A stretch of DNA of 64,000 nucleotides from a virus: positions 18,502-82,501 of the IMG/VR virus record IMGVR_UViG_3300035670_009638. One strand, written 5' to 3'. Positions 1 to 10,324 of this stretch are shown here, piece by piece. Numbering within the stretch: position 1 is the stretch's first letter; every line of letters begins with the position of its first letter. The notes below the pieces were generated by a model. It worked only from the letters and a program-made list of their open reading frames with translations. It made no database searches and had not been told where the DNA came from. The translations under genes and the position numbers were made by a program.

Positions 1-2
1 AA

Positions 3-3000
3 GAAGTTTATGCTGAAATCTCTGCCCAAGACGATTTAATTAAAGATGTAGTAAGACCAGCAACACATACATCTGCTTCTCTTGAAACAGTCATTACAAC
101 TATCCTTTCTAATTCAGATTGGAAAGTTGGTCATGTTGATGATTTTGGAATTAAAGATTATAACATTGACGACTATCCAAATAAACTTGAAGCTTTAGTT
201 GATGCAGTAAAAGCTTACGGTGGAGAATTAGAATTTGAATATATTGTTCGTGGGACAAAAATTATCTCTCAAATTGTTAATGTATATGAGCAAGTAGGTG
301 AAAGAACTGGTAAAACTTTCACTTATGGAAAAGACTTAGTGGGAATTGAGAGAATTGAAGATACAACTAAATTAGTAACAGCTTTAATTGGTGTTGGGCC
401 AGAAAAAGATGGTATAAAATTATCATTTTATAATCAGTCTGCCACTCAATTGGGCGCACCAGAAGGTTTTGAAAAACCAACAAATGCTGATTGGGTTGGT
501 TCTTTAGAAGCTTTCCAAAAATATAGCACAAACGGTAAGCATATTTTTGGTGTTTTCAAAGATGATAAAGCTCAATCTTCATATGAGTTATTTAATAATA
601 CTCTTGAAGCATTAAAGAAATATTCCAAACCTTTAATGACTTATAAAGCTAAGGTTGCTCTTTTAGAAAGAATTGCTGGATACGAACATGAAGTAGTTCG
701 TCTAGGTGATACTGTCATGATTATTGACAAAGAAATGGGTATCACAGTAAAGGCAAGAATTCGTAAATTACAACGATCTATTACTAATCCAGAAAGCGGC
801 GGAGTAGAACTAGGAGATTATATTCCAGTTGTTCCTCCGATAAATGATAGAATTTCTGCAATTCAGAGTAAAATTAGAGATCGCGAAGATATTTGGAATA
901 AAGCTCAAGAAGTTCCTCAGATCCAACAAGAGCTTGCTCAAAAAGCCGACAAAGGCGATTTATTTTCAGTACCTTCTCAACGTATGAAGATTCGATATGT
1001 TCGTGATTATATTAATGGTAACACTGTAAATAGTCACAACCATTGGGTTGAGTTACAAGTTTGGAGAAAAGGTATTAACTTAGCTAAAGGCATAATACCA
1101 ACCGGAACTGAAACAATCACTAATGCTTCTTACATCACAGATGGAATTATTGACTCATTGAGTTATGCTTCAATGGGAACTGGATTACAATATATCGAAC
1201 TAGACTTAGGTCAAGTTTATGATGATGTTGAATATATCCATACATGGCATTATTACAGTGATGGAAGAACATACAATGACCACAGAGTTGATGTTTCAGA
1301 AGATGGGTTAACATGGGTTCATTTATATTCCTCAGAATTAAATGGTTCTCATATAGAAACTTCTGAAGGTTTAATTGTTCCAGTTAACAGTTCAGCAATT
1401 ATTTCTACTCAAAAGAAAGAACAAAATCAAGTTGTTATAAGAGTAGGAGATTTGGAGGACTTTAAACTTTCAACTGAAGAAATCCTTCCTCAGAAAGTTA
1501 ACCTTGTAGACTACAACAATAAAGTAACTCAACTAGAGAATGATATTGCTGCTAAAGCTGGTCTTGATTATGTTGACGGTCAACTGTTATTGAAAGCAGA
1601 TAACACAAGAGTTGATACTCTTGCAAACGATGTCGCGAATAAGGCTGATAAGTTATATGTTGACGATAATCTAATTTTAAAAGCTGATAAGTCTACAACT
1701 TACACAAAGACAGAAGTAGATAATGCTCTTAACAGTAAAGTAAGTACAACTACTTACGATACTGATATTAATGGCATTGTTTCTCGCTTAGATAGCGCAG
1801 AAACTCGAATAACCCAAACTGAAAATGAAATTACTCTTAAAGCTTCAAAAACAGAAGTTGAGCAAGCAAAAGATTTAGCTACTGCTTCCACTGTTAAACC
1901 AGTATTTTCTGGTAATAGCTCAAATATTTCTGTAAATCAAGGAACATTTGAAACTACTCCAGAAGGAAATATAAGAATTACTGGAACAGGTTCAGATGTA
2001 ATGCTTTACCTAAATCCATCTTCACCTTTTAGTGGTGGAAAAAATGAACGGATCGCAATTAGAGTAAGATATATCGCAGACAATGGAACACCTTCATGGC
2101 AAGGACAAATATATTACCAAACTGCGACTCATACAGATAGCGAAAGTTACACCAAAAAGGGAATTCCTCAGCCAGCCAAAGATGGTAAGTGGCATACAAT
2201 TTCTGTTGATATGCATGATTTAACAACTGGTGGAACAGATTGGAAAGATAACAATATTATAAAAGTTAGATTAGACTTCTGGAATTACGCTATTTGGGAA
2301 GTTCAATTCGTTGTCATTGGTACAGTTTCAACTGACTTTGCTACTCCTGAGTCTGTAGATGCTTTAGAGCAAAGAATATCAACAGCAGAAACATCTATCA
2401 CTCAAAACTCTAATGAGATTTCATTAAGAGCTAAATCAAGTGATGTATATACAAAAACTGAAACTGATACAAAAGTTAATGCAAAGGCTGACCAAACAAC
2501 AGTTGATAATTTAACAACAAGAGTTTCTAACGCAGAAGCTCAATTAACTGTTCATTCGAATGAGATTGCAGCAAGAGTAAAAACAGTTGATTATGACGCA
2601 GACATGAGTGGTGTTGTTACAAGATTAGATACTGCTGAAGCTAATATTACAGCCAATGCTAATGAAATTAGTTTAAAAGCTTCTCAGTCTTCTGTTGACA
2701 CTTTAAATACTAGAATGTCGGATGCAGAAGCTCAATTAACTGTTCATTCGAACGAAATTTCAACTAAAGTAACTTTAGATGAAGTTAAAGACGAAGCTAG
2801 AAGATCTGGAAATGAAGTTGTAAAAGCTCGTTATGTTCGTATTTATTCTAATGGAAACACAGTAAATACTAGCAACCATTTAGTTGAAGTTAAGGTTATG
2901 AAAGATGATGTTAACCTTGCAAAAGGTTTAATTGCCACAAGTTCAACTACAATGAGTTATCCTGAAAGAATGACTGACGAAGTTATTGACACTTATCAAT

Positions 3001-4952
3001 ATTCATCTTTCGGAAGTGGAAGACAATGGGTTCAATTCGATTTAGGCCAAATTTATGATGATATAGATTATATTCAAGTTTGGTTTTATTGGGCAGATGG
3101 AAGAAGTTACAACTATGAAGTTGAAGTTTCAGAAGACTCAATAAACTGGATGAACCTATTTGATACTAGCCGAAGTGGAAGACCTAAAGCAACTAGCTCG
3201 GGATTTGTTATTTTAGTTAACAAACAAGCTTCAATTAGTTCTTTAGCAAGTTCTATTAAACAAACTGCAAATAGCATCAACCTTAGAGTTGATAATGTCG
3301 AAGGAACTGCAAATACAGCAAAATCTTCTGCCGATACTGCTAATAATAAAATAGATAATCTAAAAGTTGGTGGTCGAAATCTTCTTTATAACTCCACCGG
3401 TGAAATAACTAACGAAAATGGAGAAGCTGATGGATGGGCAGCAGGAACGGTTGTTGAGCATGTTGAAAATAAAACTTGTTTAACAATTCATACCGCATCA
3501 ACTACAGAAGTAACAAAAGCTTCTGAAAGATTTAGAGTGAAACCTAATACAAAATATGCGGTTAGAGCTTTAGTTAAAGGTACTACTAATGCTAAAGGTT
3601 TTGACATTTTCTTTTTAGGTAGACCATTAAGTTCAGCTAACAACTATGATTTTATTCATAATATGAATGCTGTCTTGCCTACTGATAAATTAACTGAAAA
3701 GTTTTGGACCTTTACTACAGAATCAACTGAGGAAGAAGGCTACATCAGAATTGATAACAATGGCTCTTCTGATGGATTAAATGCAACTGTTTGGTTCTCC
3801 GAAATTCAAATTGAAGAAGGAGATAAACATACAACTTGGAAACCTTCATTGGATGATACAGAGCAACGAATGGCTTCAGTTGAGCAAAGATTGTCAAATG
3901 CTGAAATTGCAATTTCTGATAGTTCTATTATAAGTACAGTTATGAACTCTACAGAATATCAAGTTGCAATGGAAGGAAAAGCAAATTCAGACGATCTTGC
4001 TGGTTATGCAACAACTGGTCAGTTATCAGAAATGGAAACGTCTCTAAATAATAGTATAGATGATAAAATTTCTGCACTTGATATTGGGTCATATGTAAAA
4101 AGCTCTGAACTGAGTCAAACTTCTAGCGATTTAACTGCCAAATTCTCTAGAGCTGGTGGAGTCAACTTAATAAAGAACTCTGTTGGTTTTGCTGGATTTG
4201 AGTTTTGGAATGCCCCGACTCCAGATAGGTATAGTGTTGTAAGTCACTCAGCATTAGACTATCTTGGATTTGGTAGTGGTTTCTATTTCCCTTACCACGG
4301 AACATCTCCCAGATATATTACTCAAGAAGTTAATGTTGTATCGGGCAATCCATATACATTATCTTGGTTTGTGAATAAAACAAATAGTGATCCGGCAACA
4401 AATAATGCAGGAGCTTTTTATGTTCAAGTATTAGAATATGATGCTTCTGGAAATACCCTTTACACTATGAGTTATAGATATGGTAGCGAAGTAACTACTA
4501 ATGGTTATGAAGAGCATTTTGAAACATTTACTCCAGTGACCAATAAAATCACAGTGAGATTGTATGCTTATCAAAATGTTGATGCTACTGCAACTGGTCT
4601 AATGCTAAATGTTGGTGATGTTCCATTACAATGGACAATGGCACCAGGGGAAATCTATAACACAAATGTACGAATGGATATGAAAGGTTTAAAAGTATCT
4701 AAGTTTGAAGGGGAAAAAGAAACAAAATTCACCGTTATGACACCAGAACGTTTTGCAGGTTTTTATGATGTAAATGGTGACGGTGTAATTGAGGACTATG
4801 ATGGTTCTCCTGACGAAGTATTCAAAATGGACGAAGACTCGTTTATCATGAAGAAAGCCGTTATTAAGGAAGAACAATCTATGGGTCCGATGAAAATAAT
4901 TAAAATTGAAAGCGCTTCAAATACTGGATGGGCTTTTGTTCCTTCAGAATAA
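3..4952 (+). CDS. Tail spike / prophage-tail endopeptidase-like protein, 5'-truncated by window edge
   Basis: The open frame runs from the left edge (frame starts at base 3) to a TAA at 4952, so the N-terminus is outside the window. The first ~250 visible residues resemble the Prophage_tail (PF06605) / phage minor structural protein N-terminal region that attaches the distal tail tip. The remainder is built of long coiled-coil-like stretches with recurring Asn-Glu-Ile units, interrupted by two homologous F5/8-type (discoidin-like) carbohydrate-binding modules at about nt 981-1400 and 2824-3230, and further jelly-roll-like modules near nt 1890-2330, 3360-3850 and 4160-4660. It likely contacts host surface sugars. 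It is followed after 18 nt, with a GAGAGGTG ribosome binding site, by the next tail gene. Family assignment is from recall of the sequence pattern, not from a search. Confidence 0.8.
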   Translation, partial: EVYAEISAQDDLIKDVVRPATHTSASLETVITTILSNSDWKVGHVDDFGIKDYNIDDYPNKLEALVDAVKAYGGELEFEYIVRGTKIISQIVNVYEQVGERTGKTFTYGKDLVGIERIEDTTKLVTALIGVGPEKDGIKLSFYNQSATQLGAPEGFEKPTNADWVGSLEAFQKYSTNGKHIFGVFKDDKAQSSYELFNNTLEALKKYSKPLMTYKAKVALLERIAGYEHEVVRLGDTVMIIDKEMGITVKARIRKLQRSITNPESGGVELGDYIPVVPPINDRISAIQSKIRDREDIWNKAQEVPQIQQELAQKADKGDLFSVPSQRMKIRYVRDYINGNTVNSHNHWVELQVWRKGINLAKGIIPTGTETITNASYITDGIIDSLSYASMGTGLQYIELDLGQVYDDVEYIHTWHYYSDGRTYNDHRVDVSEDGLTWVHLYSSELNGSHIETSEGLIVPVNSSAIISTQKKEQNQVVIRVGDLEDFKLSTEEILPQKVNLVDYNNKVTQLENDIAAKAGLDYVDGQLLLKADNTRVDTLANDVANKADKLYVDDNLILKADKSTTYTKTEVDNALNSKVSTTTYDTDINGIVSRLDSAETRITQTENEITLKASKTEVEQAKDLATASTVKPVFSGNSSNISVNQGTFETTPEGNIRITGTGSDVMLYLNPSSPFSGGKNERIAIRVRYIADNGTPSWQGQIYYQTATHTDSESYTKKGIPQPAKDGKWHTISVDMHDLTTGGTDWKDNNIIKVRLDFWNYAIWEVQFVVIGTVSTDFATPESVDALEQRISTAETSITQNSNEISLRAKSSDVYTKTETDTKVNAKADQTTVDNLTTRVSNAEAQLTVHSNEIAARVKTVDYDADMSGVVTRLDTAEANITANANEISLKASQSSVDTLNTRMSDAEAQLTVHSNEISTKVTLDEVKDEARRSGNEVVKARYVRIYSNGNTVNTSNHLVEVKVMKDDVNLAKGLIATSSTTMSYPERMTDEVIDTYQYSSFGSGRQWVQFDLGQIYDDIDYIQVWFYWADGRSYNYEVEVSEDSINWMNLFDTSRSGRPKATSSGFVILVNKQASISSLASSIKQTANSINLRVDNVEGTANTAKSSADTANNKIDNLKVGGRNLLYNSTGEITNENGEADGWAAGTVVEHVENKTCLTIHTASTTEVTKASERFRVKPNTKYAVRALVKGTTNAKGFDIFFLGRPLSSANNYDFIHNMNAVLPTDKLTEKFWTFTTESTEEEGYIRIDNNGSSDGLNATVWFSEIQIEEGDKHTTWKPSLDDTEQRMASVEQRLSNAEIAISDSSIISTVMNSTEYQVAMEGKANSDDLAGYATTGQLSEMETSLNNSIDDKISALDIGSYVKSSELSQTSSDLTAKFSRAGGVNLIKNSVGFAGFEFWNAPTPDRYSVVSHSALDYLGFGSGFYFPYHGTSPRYITQEVNVVSGNPYTLSWFVNKTNSDPATNNAGAFYVQVLEYDASGNTLYTMSYRYGSEVTTNGYEEHFETFTPVTNKITVRLYAYQNVDATATGLMLNVGDVPLQWTMAPGEIYNTNVRMDMKGLKVSKFEGEKETKFTVMTPERFAGFYDVNGDGVIEDYDGSPDEVFKMDEDSFIMKKAVIKEEQSMGPMKIIKIESASNTGWAFVPSE

Positions 4953-4970
4953 TAGAGAGGTGAAACCTTA

Positions 4971-7900
4971 ATGGCTTTATCTGGTTCTTTTTATACCAAC
5001 GTTGGTAGCCATTGGAGATTACAGTTGGAGTGGTCTGGGACACAAAGTGTCTCAGGCAACTACACTGATGTAACTGCGAAATTATACTGGATTGCGCTAG
5101 ACAGTTATGGAGCAATATACTCAAGTGCTACTAAAGATGGTGGTATTTATATAAGTGGTTCTTGGAGTTATTTCAGTGGTGCTGGATTAGCTGCACTTTC
5201 AGCCAACCAAAAAAAATTACTCCATACTTACACAAAAAGGATTAACCATAATTCAGACGGTACAGGTTCTGTAACACTAGATGGCTTCTTTGATGCTGAA
5301 GTTACTCTTTCTGGTACTTATTATGGAAGAATAAACTTACCTTCAAAAACTTATACTCTGAATACAATTCCTCGTGCTTCAAGTTTAACTTCAAGCGCAA
5401 GTTGGACAGCACCAAATAATTTAAGTATCTCTATTTCAAGAGCTTCTACAAGTTTTACACATACAGTGAAAATCTATGCTGGCTCGACATTAATTAAAAC
5501 TTTAACTGGTATTAGAACAAGTGCAACTGCTTCGTTTACCACTTCTGAAAATACGAGCATTTTCAATGTGATTAATACTGGTTCAAGTACAAGCTCAAAA
5601 ATTGAACTATTAACGTATTCTGGTTCAACATATATTGGAATGAAAACCTATACTGGAACAATTTCTGCTCCATCGGCAAGTTCTGTTTCAAGTAGTACAG
5701 ATCGTTATCGTTATGTCGATGAAAACTTCCCAGTATCTTTAAGTGTTGGCCATAGTTCATTTACTCATACTTTAAAATGGACTTTTGGTTCATTCACTAA
5801 AACAATTTCTGGTGTTGGTTCAAGCTATACTTGGGACCCAACTTCCACTGAAGAACAATCAATCTATGCCCAAATTCCAAATGCAAAATATGGTAGTGGA
5901 ACATTACAAGTTACAACTTACTATAATGGAGAACAAGTTAGAACCCCGACTTCAGTAAGTATTCAATGGCATGTACGAAACAGTGAACCTACATTTGGAA
6001 CTGGCTACACTTATAAAGATACAAATACAACAACAACTGGTATCACCGGGGATGCTACTAAGATTATTCAAAATAAATCTAGTGTTCTAGTAGAAATTCC
6101 AACAACAGCAAAAGCGACAGCTAGAAACAGTGCGACAATGGTTGAATACGTAGCAACGTTGAACGGTGTATCAATAACTCAACCATATTCTGATACAGCA
6201 ACAGTATCATTTAACTTTGGTGCTGTTAATGCAAATGTTGATTTATCTTTAACAATTAAAGCAGTAGACAGTCGTGGTTTCTCGACTTCAACTTCAAAAA
6301 CTGTAACAATTATTCCTTATTCAAATCCGACTGTAACAACAAGTGCTTCTCGTGCAAATAACTTTGAAAACTCTACGACAGTAAAAATGAGTGGTGGATT
6401 TTCTCCATTAACTATTGGTGGAGTAGATAAAAATACTGTTTCTTCTGTTCAATATCGATATAAAACAAGCACTTCAACTACTTGGGGAGCCTGGACAGAC
6501 TTCGTGTTTTCAATTAGTGGTTCAAGCTATTTTGCAACAGATGTTGTGCTTGACCTAGATAATATGCAATCTTGGAATATTGAAGTCCGAGCAGTTGATA
6601 AATTAGGGAGTACAGTTGTAGCAAGATTAGTTGGCACCGGACAACCAATTTTCTTTATTGATACTACTAAAAAGGCTTTAGGAGTAAATAAATTTCCAAC
6701 TTTTAATAGAGATTTAGAAGTTGGTGGAACTGGAGCTATTAGTGCTAAAGGTCTGTTTGGTCAATATATGAATGATTATATGATATATGACCACGGAAAT
6801 GGAAACGTGACTCTCAATGCTTTAGGTGGAGATTTATATTTAGGATATAGAAATTCAGCTAAAGTGAGGTTGTCTTCAGACCTTTATACTTATGATGGTG
6901 TAAAACTAATTATTGATAAGTATGGGAATCTTAAAGCTGCTAGTGGAACACTTTCAGTTTCTAAGAATGGAACAGACTCATATATCAGATTTGATGCACA
7001 AACAAATGACCCTGCCTACATCAGACACTACGAAAGTAGTAATACTGGTATTATGTATTTTTCTGCATCTGACGATAGAACGAGTGGAGATTACTTCTCA
7101 TTCGGTTCTACTCCTGGTGGAACTTATTCCGAAGCAGTAAGAATTCAAACAGATGGACATATACTTGCTGATGGAAACCTTTATTTAAGAGGTTCAGATG
7201 CAAAAGTGTATATGAGTACAACATCTGGATCGCAATCATGGTACGGTCAAAACGGTGGAAACCTTGCAGTTGGTACGGATGATATTTTCGAAATTATTGA
7301 GACTGATGCAAGTGCTTCTAAATTCAAGTTTAGTGCCAATAATGGTACTTTCCAGATTAATAATGGTGTTGTATTGTCCAATCAAAGTGGAAATACTATT
7401 AGAATACAAACTGCTTACGGGTATACGCAAATTGGGCCAAAAAACTCATCTTGGGCGCACTTTTATACTGATAGACCAAGTTGGTATTTTGATAAAGAAG
7501 TTGCAATCAATAATACTTTGAAGGGATATGGAACATATTTAAATATTAATACAACAACTCCTTCTGATAGTGGGTCATACCTTCGTGTTGCTGATTATAT
7601 CAGTGGTTCATATGGAACAGAGGTAACACTTACTTCTGAAGGTAGAACTGACTTGTATGGTGCAATCGGTACTTCTGGTAACCGTTTCTATCGTATGTAT
7701 TCTGGTGCTTTCTCAACATCTTCTTCTATGCATATCAAGAAAAATATTAAGAATGCTAGATCGAGAAGATACAAGATGAGAAGTGGAATTGAACTAAGTG
7801 CATTAGAAGCAGTTAGAAGCTTAACTCCATATCGATATAACTTCTACAACAGACCGGATAAAGTCGAAGAAGAACAAATTGGTATTTTAACAGAAGAAGC

Positions 7901-8183
7901 TCCAATTGATATTCTTGATGAAGATTTACAGAACGTTGATTTATACTCTTTATCAATGCTTTTAATGCAAGCTCTCCAAGAAGCAGATGAAAGATTAGAC
8001 TTCTTAGAAAGAAAGCTCAATATGAAAAAGGTTAGTGAAAGAGGTAATAAATCATATTACGGTCCAGAAGTTGAAGTTGATAACCCTTATAAAACTTGGG
8101 TTGGTAAAGGTATTCCTGAAGATGTACGTAAGAAATTAAATATGAAAGCCGGAAGGGAAAAGGAGAATTTCTATGTACTTTAA
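4971..8183 (+). CDS. Tail fibre / receptor-binding protein with C-terminal Peptidase_S74 chaperone
   Basis: This 1070-residue protein begins with a region typical of phage minor structural proteins (DUF859-like, ALSGSFYTNVG start), continues through repeated Ser/Thr-rich beta-sandwich modules (roughly residues 130-570), and then a beta-helix-like stalk. Residues about 915-1010 match the Peptidase_S74 intramolecular chaperone: the Ser-Ser-Met-His-Ile-Lys-Lys-Asn-Ile motif with the candidate catalytic Ser, followed by helices that trimerise. Such domains promote trimeric fibre folding and self-cleave. A further C-terminal helix continues past the chaperone, which is longer than usual. The stop codon overlaps the start of the next gene by 11 nt, indicating a translationally coupled late operon. 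Confidence 0.8.
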   Translation: MALSGSFYTNVGSHWRLQLEWSGTQSVSGNYTDVTAKLYWIALDSYGAIYSSATKDGGIYISGSWSYFSGAGLAALSANQKKLLHTYTKRINHNSDGTGSVTLDGFFDAEVTLSGTYYGRINLPSKTYTLNTIPRASSLTSSASWTAPNNLSISISRASTSFTHTVKIYAGSTLIKTLTGIRTSATASFTTSENTSIFNVINTGSSTSSKIELLTYSGSTYIGMKTYTGTISAPSASSVSSSTDRYRYVDENFPVSLSVGHSSFTHTLKWTFGSFTKTISGVGSSYTWDPTSTEEQSIYAQIPNAKYGSGTLQVTTYYNGEQVRTPTSVSIQWHVRNSEPTFGTGYTYKDTNTTTTGITGDATKIIQNKSSVLVEIPTTAKATARNSATMVEYVATLNGVSITQPYSDTATVSFNFGAVNANVDLSLTIKAVDSRGFSTSTSKTVTIIPYSNPTVTTSASRANNFENSTTVKMSGGFSPLTIGGVDKNTVSSVQYRYKTSTSTTWGAWTDFVFSISGSSYFATDVVLDLDNMQSWNIEVRAVDKLGSTVVARLVGTGQPIFFIDTTKKALGVNKFPTFNRDLEVGGTGAISAKGLFGQYMNDYMIYDHGNGNVTLNALGGDLYLGYRNSAKVRLSSDLYTYDGVKLIIDKYGNLKAASGTLSVSKNGTDSYIRFDAQTNDPAYIRHYESSNTGIMYFSASDDRTSGDYFSFGSTPGGTYSEAVRIQTDGHILADGNLYLRGSDAKVYMSTTSGSQSWYGQNGGNLAVGTDDIFEIIETDASASKFKFSANNGTFQINNGVVLSNQSGNTIRIQTAYGYTQIGPKNSSWAHFYTDRPSWYFDKEVAINNTLKGYGTYLNINTTTPSDSGSYLRVADYISGSYGTEVTLTSEGRTDLYGAIGTSGNRFYRMYSGAFSTSSSMHIKKNIKNARSRRYKMRSGIELSALEAVRSLTPYRYNFYNRPDKVEEEQIGILTEEAPIDILDEDLQNVDLYSLSMLLMQALQEADERLDFLERKLNMKKVSERGNKSYYGPEVEVDNPYKTWVGKGIPEDVRKKLNMKAGREKENFYVL

Positions 8184-8661
8184 TTCTGAATTAGAAATTA
8201 AATTGGTCAAAGAAGGATGGGCAGCATTTAGCCTTGGCGAAAAAAATGCTTTAATACTAAGTCTTGCCACAAAGGACCAAGTTGAATACTCAAAAATTAC
8301 TGATGAATATATTTTAGACCATCACAAGTTCTTGAAGAAAGAACTTCTAAAAGAGAAATGTGAATTAGTTATTGAAGAAGGGTTTGTTTACTCTGTCAAT
8401 GGTCACAAATATAGAACAAATCGTGACGATCAAATTAATATGATAGGTCAAAAAGATGAACTTCTTGCTGATGAAACGATTACTATTGTTCAGTGGAAGA
8501 CTGAGGATGCTGGTTATATTAGCCACACAAGGGATGAATGGTTAGATATTTATAATCAAGCATTTGTTCATAAGAAAGAAACACTTTTAAAATATGATAC
8601 TTTGAAAAAAGCTGTTCAAGATGCTTTAACTCATGAAGAAATACTTTCTATCACTTGGTAA
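8173..8661 (+). CDS. Tail-associated accessory protein, DUF4376-like
   Basis: The 162-residue protein has a C-terminal region (from about residue 70) with an Asn-Gly-His-Lys-Tyr then Arg-Asp-Asp-Gln pattern and a following Trp-rich helix that resembles the DUF4376 domain found next to phage fibres. No catalytic motif is visible. It overlaps the fibre gene by 11 nt, with the ribosome binding site GGAAAAGGAG inside that gene, and is followed immediately by a rho-independent terminator. Probably a fibre assembly or tail-tip accessory protein; domain call is moderate. Confidence 0.6.
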   Translation: MYFNSELEIKLVKEGWAAFSLGEKNALILSLATKDQVEYSKITDEYILDHHKFLKKELLKEKCELVIEEGFVYSVNGHKYRTNRDDQINMIGQKDELLADETITIVQWKTEDAGYISHTRDEWLDIYNQAFVHKKETLLKYDTLKKAVQDALTHEEILSITW

Positions 8662-8669
8662 AAATATTT

Positions 8670-8696
8670 AAGACTCTCATTAGTGGGAGTCTTTTT
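8670..8696 (+). terminator. Rho-independent terminator after DUF4376-like gene
   Basis: Stem AGACTC / GAGTCT followed by TTTTTAATTT. No promoter is evident before the next gene, so readthrough probably feeds the lysis genes. Confidence 0.7.
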
Positions 8697-8714
8697 AATT
8701 TGGAGGAAATTAGA

Positions 8715-8894
8715 ATGGAACAACAACAAATCAACCCTCAAGAAGAAATGGTTAATGAAATCATTAATGATTTATCAAATAAAATTGCAGCACTCACCAA
8801 AGAGAATTCAATCCTGGTGGCAAACTTAAAAATGCTGCAAAAACAATTACAAGAAAAAGAACAAAATAACCAAGAACCACCTCAAGGAAAATAA
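8715..8894 (+). CDS. Small coiled-coil protein
   Basis: A 59-residue, Gln/Glu/Asn-rich protein (starts MEQQQINPQ). The ATG at 8715 is preceded by TTTGGAGGAAATTAG, so the longer frame from 8655 is not used. It has a heptad pattern in the middle (Ile-Ile-Asn-Asp-Leu...Ile-Ala-Ala-Leu...Leu-Val-Ala-Asn-Leu). Position between fibre and holin genes is where XkdX-like small tail proteins occur, but I do not recognise the family. Confidence 0.6.
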   Translation: MEQQQINPQEEMVNEIINDLSNKIAALTKENSILVANLKMLQKQLQEKEQNNQEPPQGK

Positions 8895-8910
8895 TCCCTT
8901 GGGGTTTTTC
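8880..8910 (+). terminator. Terminator overlapping end of small coiled-coil gene
   Basis: CCTCAAGG pairs with CCTTGGGG (one G-U), loop contains the stop codon, followed by TTTTTCTTG. Confidence 0.6.
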
Positions 8911-8930
8911 TTGTAAGAGGGGAGGATGCC

Positions 8931-9164
8931 GTGTTGGAGCAACTACTTTTGGAATTCGGACTAAAAGATGGGGTTTTTGTAGGTTTATTCATTTGGCTAC
9001 TAATCTATGTATTAAACACATCAAAAGAACGTGAGACGAAATTAACTAACTTCTTAGATGGAATGAAAGTTGAATTCGCAAAATTAACTGGTAGTTATGA
9101 AAGCCTATCAAAAGATGTTAAAGAAATCCGTGAAGAGCTTACTGAAATGAAAAGCAACAAATAA
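8931..9164 (+). CDS. BhlA/UviB-like holin
   Basis: The 77-residue protein has one N-terminal hydrophobic segment (about residues 12-28) followed by a charged, coiled-coil-like C-terminus rich in Lys/Glu. This layout is that of the BhlA/UviB bacteriocin-holin family. The start is GTG at 8931 behind GGGGAGGATGCC. It lies directly before the amidase, consistent with a membrane lysis factor. A second holin-like gene follows the amidase. Confidence 0.75.
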   Translation: MLEQLLLEFGLKDGVFVGLFIWLLIYVLNTSKERETKLTNFLDGMKVEFAKLTGSYESLSKDVKEIREELTEMKSNK

Positions 9165-9165
9165 C

Positions 9166-9200
9166 AACCTGAGATTTTTATAATCTCAGGTTATTTTTTT
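9166..9200 (+). terminator. Rho-independent terminator between holin and amidase
   Basis: AACCTGAGAT / ATCTCAGGTT perfect 10-bp stem, then ATTTTTTT. The U-tract runs into the AAGGAGGAATT ribosome binding site of the amidase. Confidence 0.8.
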
Positions 9201-9214
9201 AAGGAGGAATTCTA

Positions 9215-10312
9215 ATGGCATTTAAAGTTGGCGTATGTGCTGGTCATGGTGGTTCCAATTCTACTCCTGGTAAAAGAACTCCAGACGGTGAATATGAATG
9301 GACTTTTAATGACAAAGTTGTAAGGGCTTTCATTAATGAAATTAACACCTATCAAAACGTTTCTGTTCTTAGAACTGACGATGCTTCAGGTAAGACAGAT
9401 GTTCCTCTAAAAACTAGAACAGATAAAGCTAACTCTTGGGGTGCTGATATTTATATCTCATTCCATCATAATGCTTTTGCTGGTAAATGGGGAACTCATA
9501 CTGGAGTTGAAACTCATGTATACCAATCTCGTCCAGCAAATTCAGTTAAACTAGCTAAGGCTGTTCACCCTGCTTTAGTTAAAGCTTATGGTTTACGAGA
9601 TCGTGGAATCAAATACACTAATTTTCATATCACAAGAGAAACTAAAATGGCAGCTGTTCTAATCGAAGGTGGATTTATGGATTCCACAATTGATATTAAA
9701 AAATTAAGAGACGATAAAGTCTTAGCAAATGTTGGTAAAGAAATTTCAATTGCTGTAGCTAAACTTTATGGACTTAAGAAGAAGCCTGTTTCAAAACCTT
9801 CTACACCTTCTACCCCAACTTCTGGAACGTACAAACTTTATAACGATGTTGCTGGTTACGTTACAGCAACTAACGCTAAAAGTGGTACTAACAGAAAAAC
9901 AACAGTCAAAAAAGGTGACTATTTCATTTTCAATGAATCTCAAGGAATGTTAAACCTTACTAAGAAAAAAGGTGTACCAGGTTCTTGGATTAACCCTTCT
10001 CATAACAAAATTCCAAAACCATCTAGCTCAGCTAAAACTTATACAGTTAAAAGTGGAGATACTTTATGGGGAATATCTCGATCAACTGGAGTGTCAGTGA
10101 ACACTCTTAAGTCTATCAATAATCTAAAATCTGATTTAATTCGTCCAGGACAAGTTCTCTATTTAGAAAAGACAACTATTCACACAGTTGTTAAGGGAGA
10201 AACTTTATGGGCGATTTCTAGAAAATATAATACAACTGTAAATGCAATTAAGTCAGCTAACAGCTTATCATCCGATACTATTCATGTTGGAGATAAGCTA
10301 GTAATTAAATAA
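9215..10312 (+). CDS. Endolysin: N-acetylmuramoyl-L-alanine amidase (Amidase_3) with two LysM repeats
   Basis: Hydrolyses the amide bond between MurNAc and L-alanine in peptidoglycan at the end of infection. Residues 1-~180 form a zinc-dependent Amidase_3 domain: Gly-His-Gly-Gly near residue 10, a Glu near 27, Ser-Phe-His-His around residue 86, and Leu-Ile-Glu-Gly-Gly-Phe near 150 supply metal ligands and the catalytic Glu. After a Pro/Ser/Thr linker and a ~60-residue SH3-like or substrate-contact region there are two LysM cell-wall modules (about 270-315 and 320-365). No signal peptide, so export depends on holin. Strong AAGGAGGAATT ribosome binding site. Confidence 0.92.
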   Translation: MAFKVGVCAGHGGSNSTPGKRTPDGEYEWTFNDKVVRAFINEINTYQNVSVLRTDDASGKTDVPLKTRTDKANSWGADIYISFHHNAFAGKWGTHTGVETHVYQSRPANSVKLAKAVHPALVKAYGLRDRGIKYTNFHITRETKMAAVLIEGGFMDSTIDIKKLRDDKVLANVGKEISIAVAKLYGLKKKPVSKPSTPSTPTSGTYKLYNDVAGYVTATNAKSGTNRKTTVKKGDYFIFNESQGMLNLTKKKGVPGSWINPSHNKIPKPSSSAKTYTVKSGDTLWGISRSTGVSVNTLKSINNLKSDLIRPGQVLYLEKTTIHTVVKGETLWAISRKYNTTVNAIKSANSLSSDTIHVGDKLVIK

Positions 10313-10324
10313 GGAGGAATTCTT

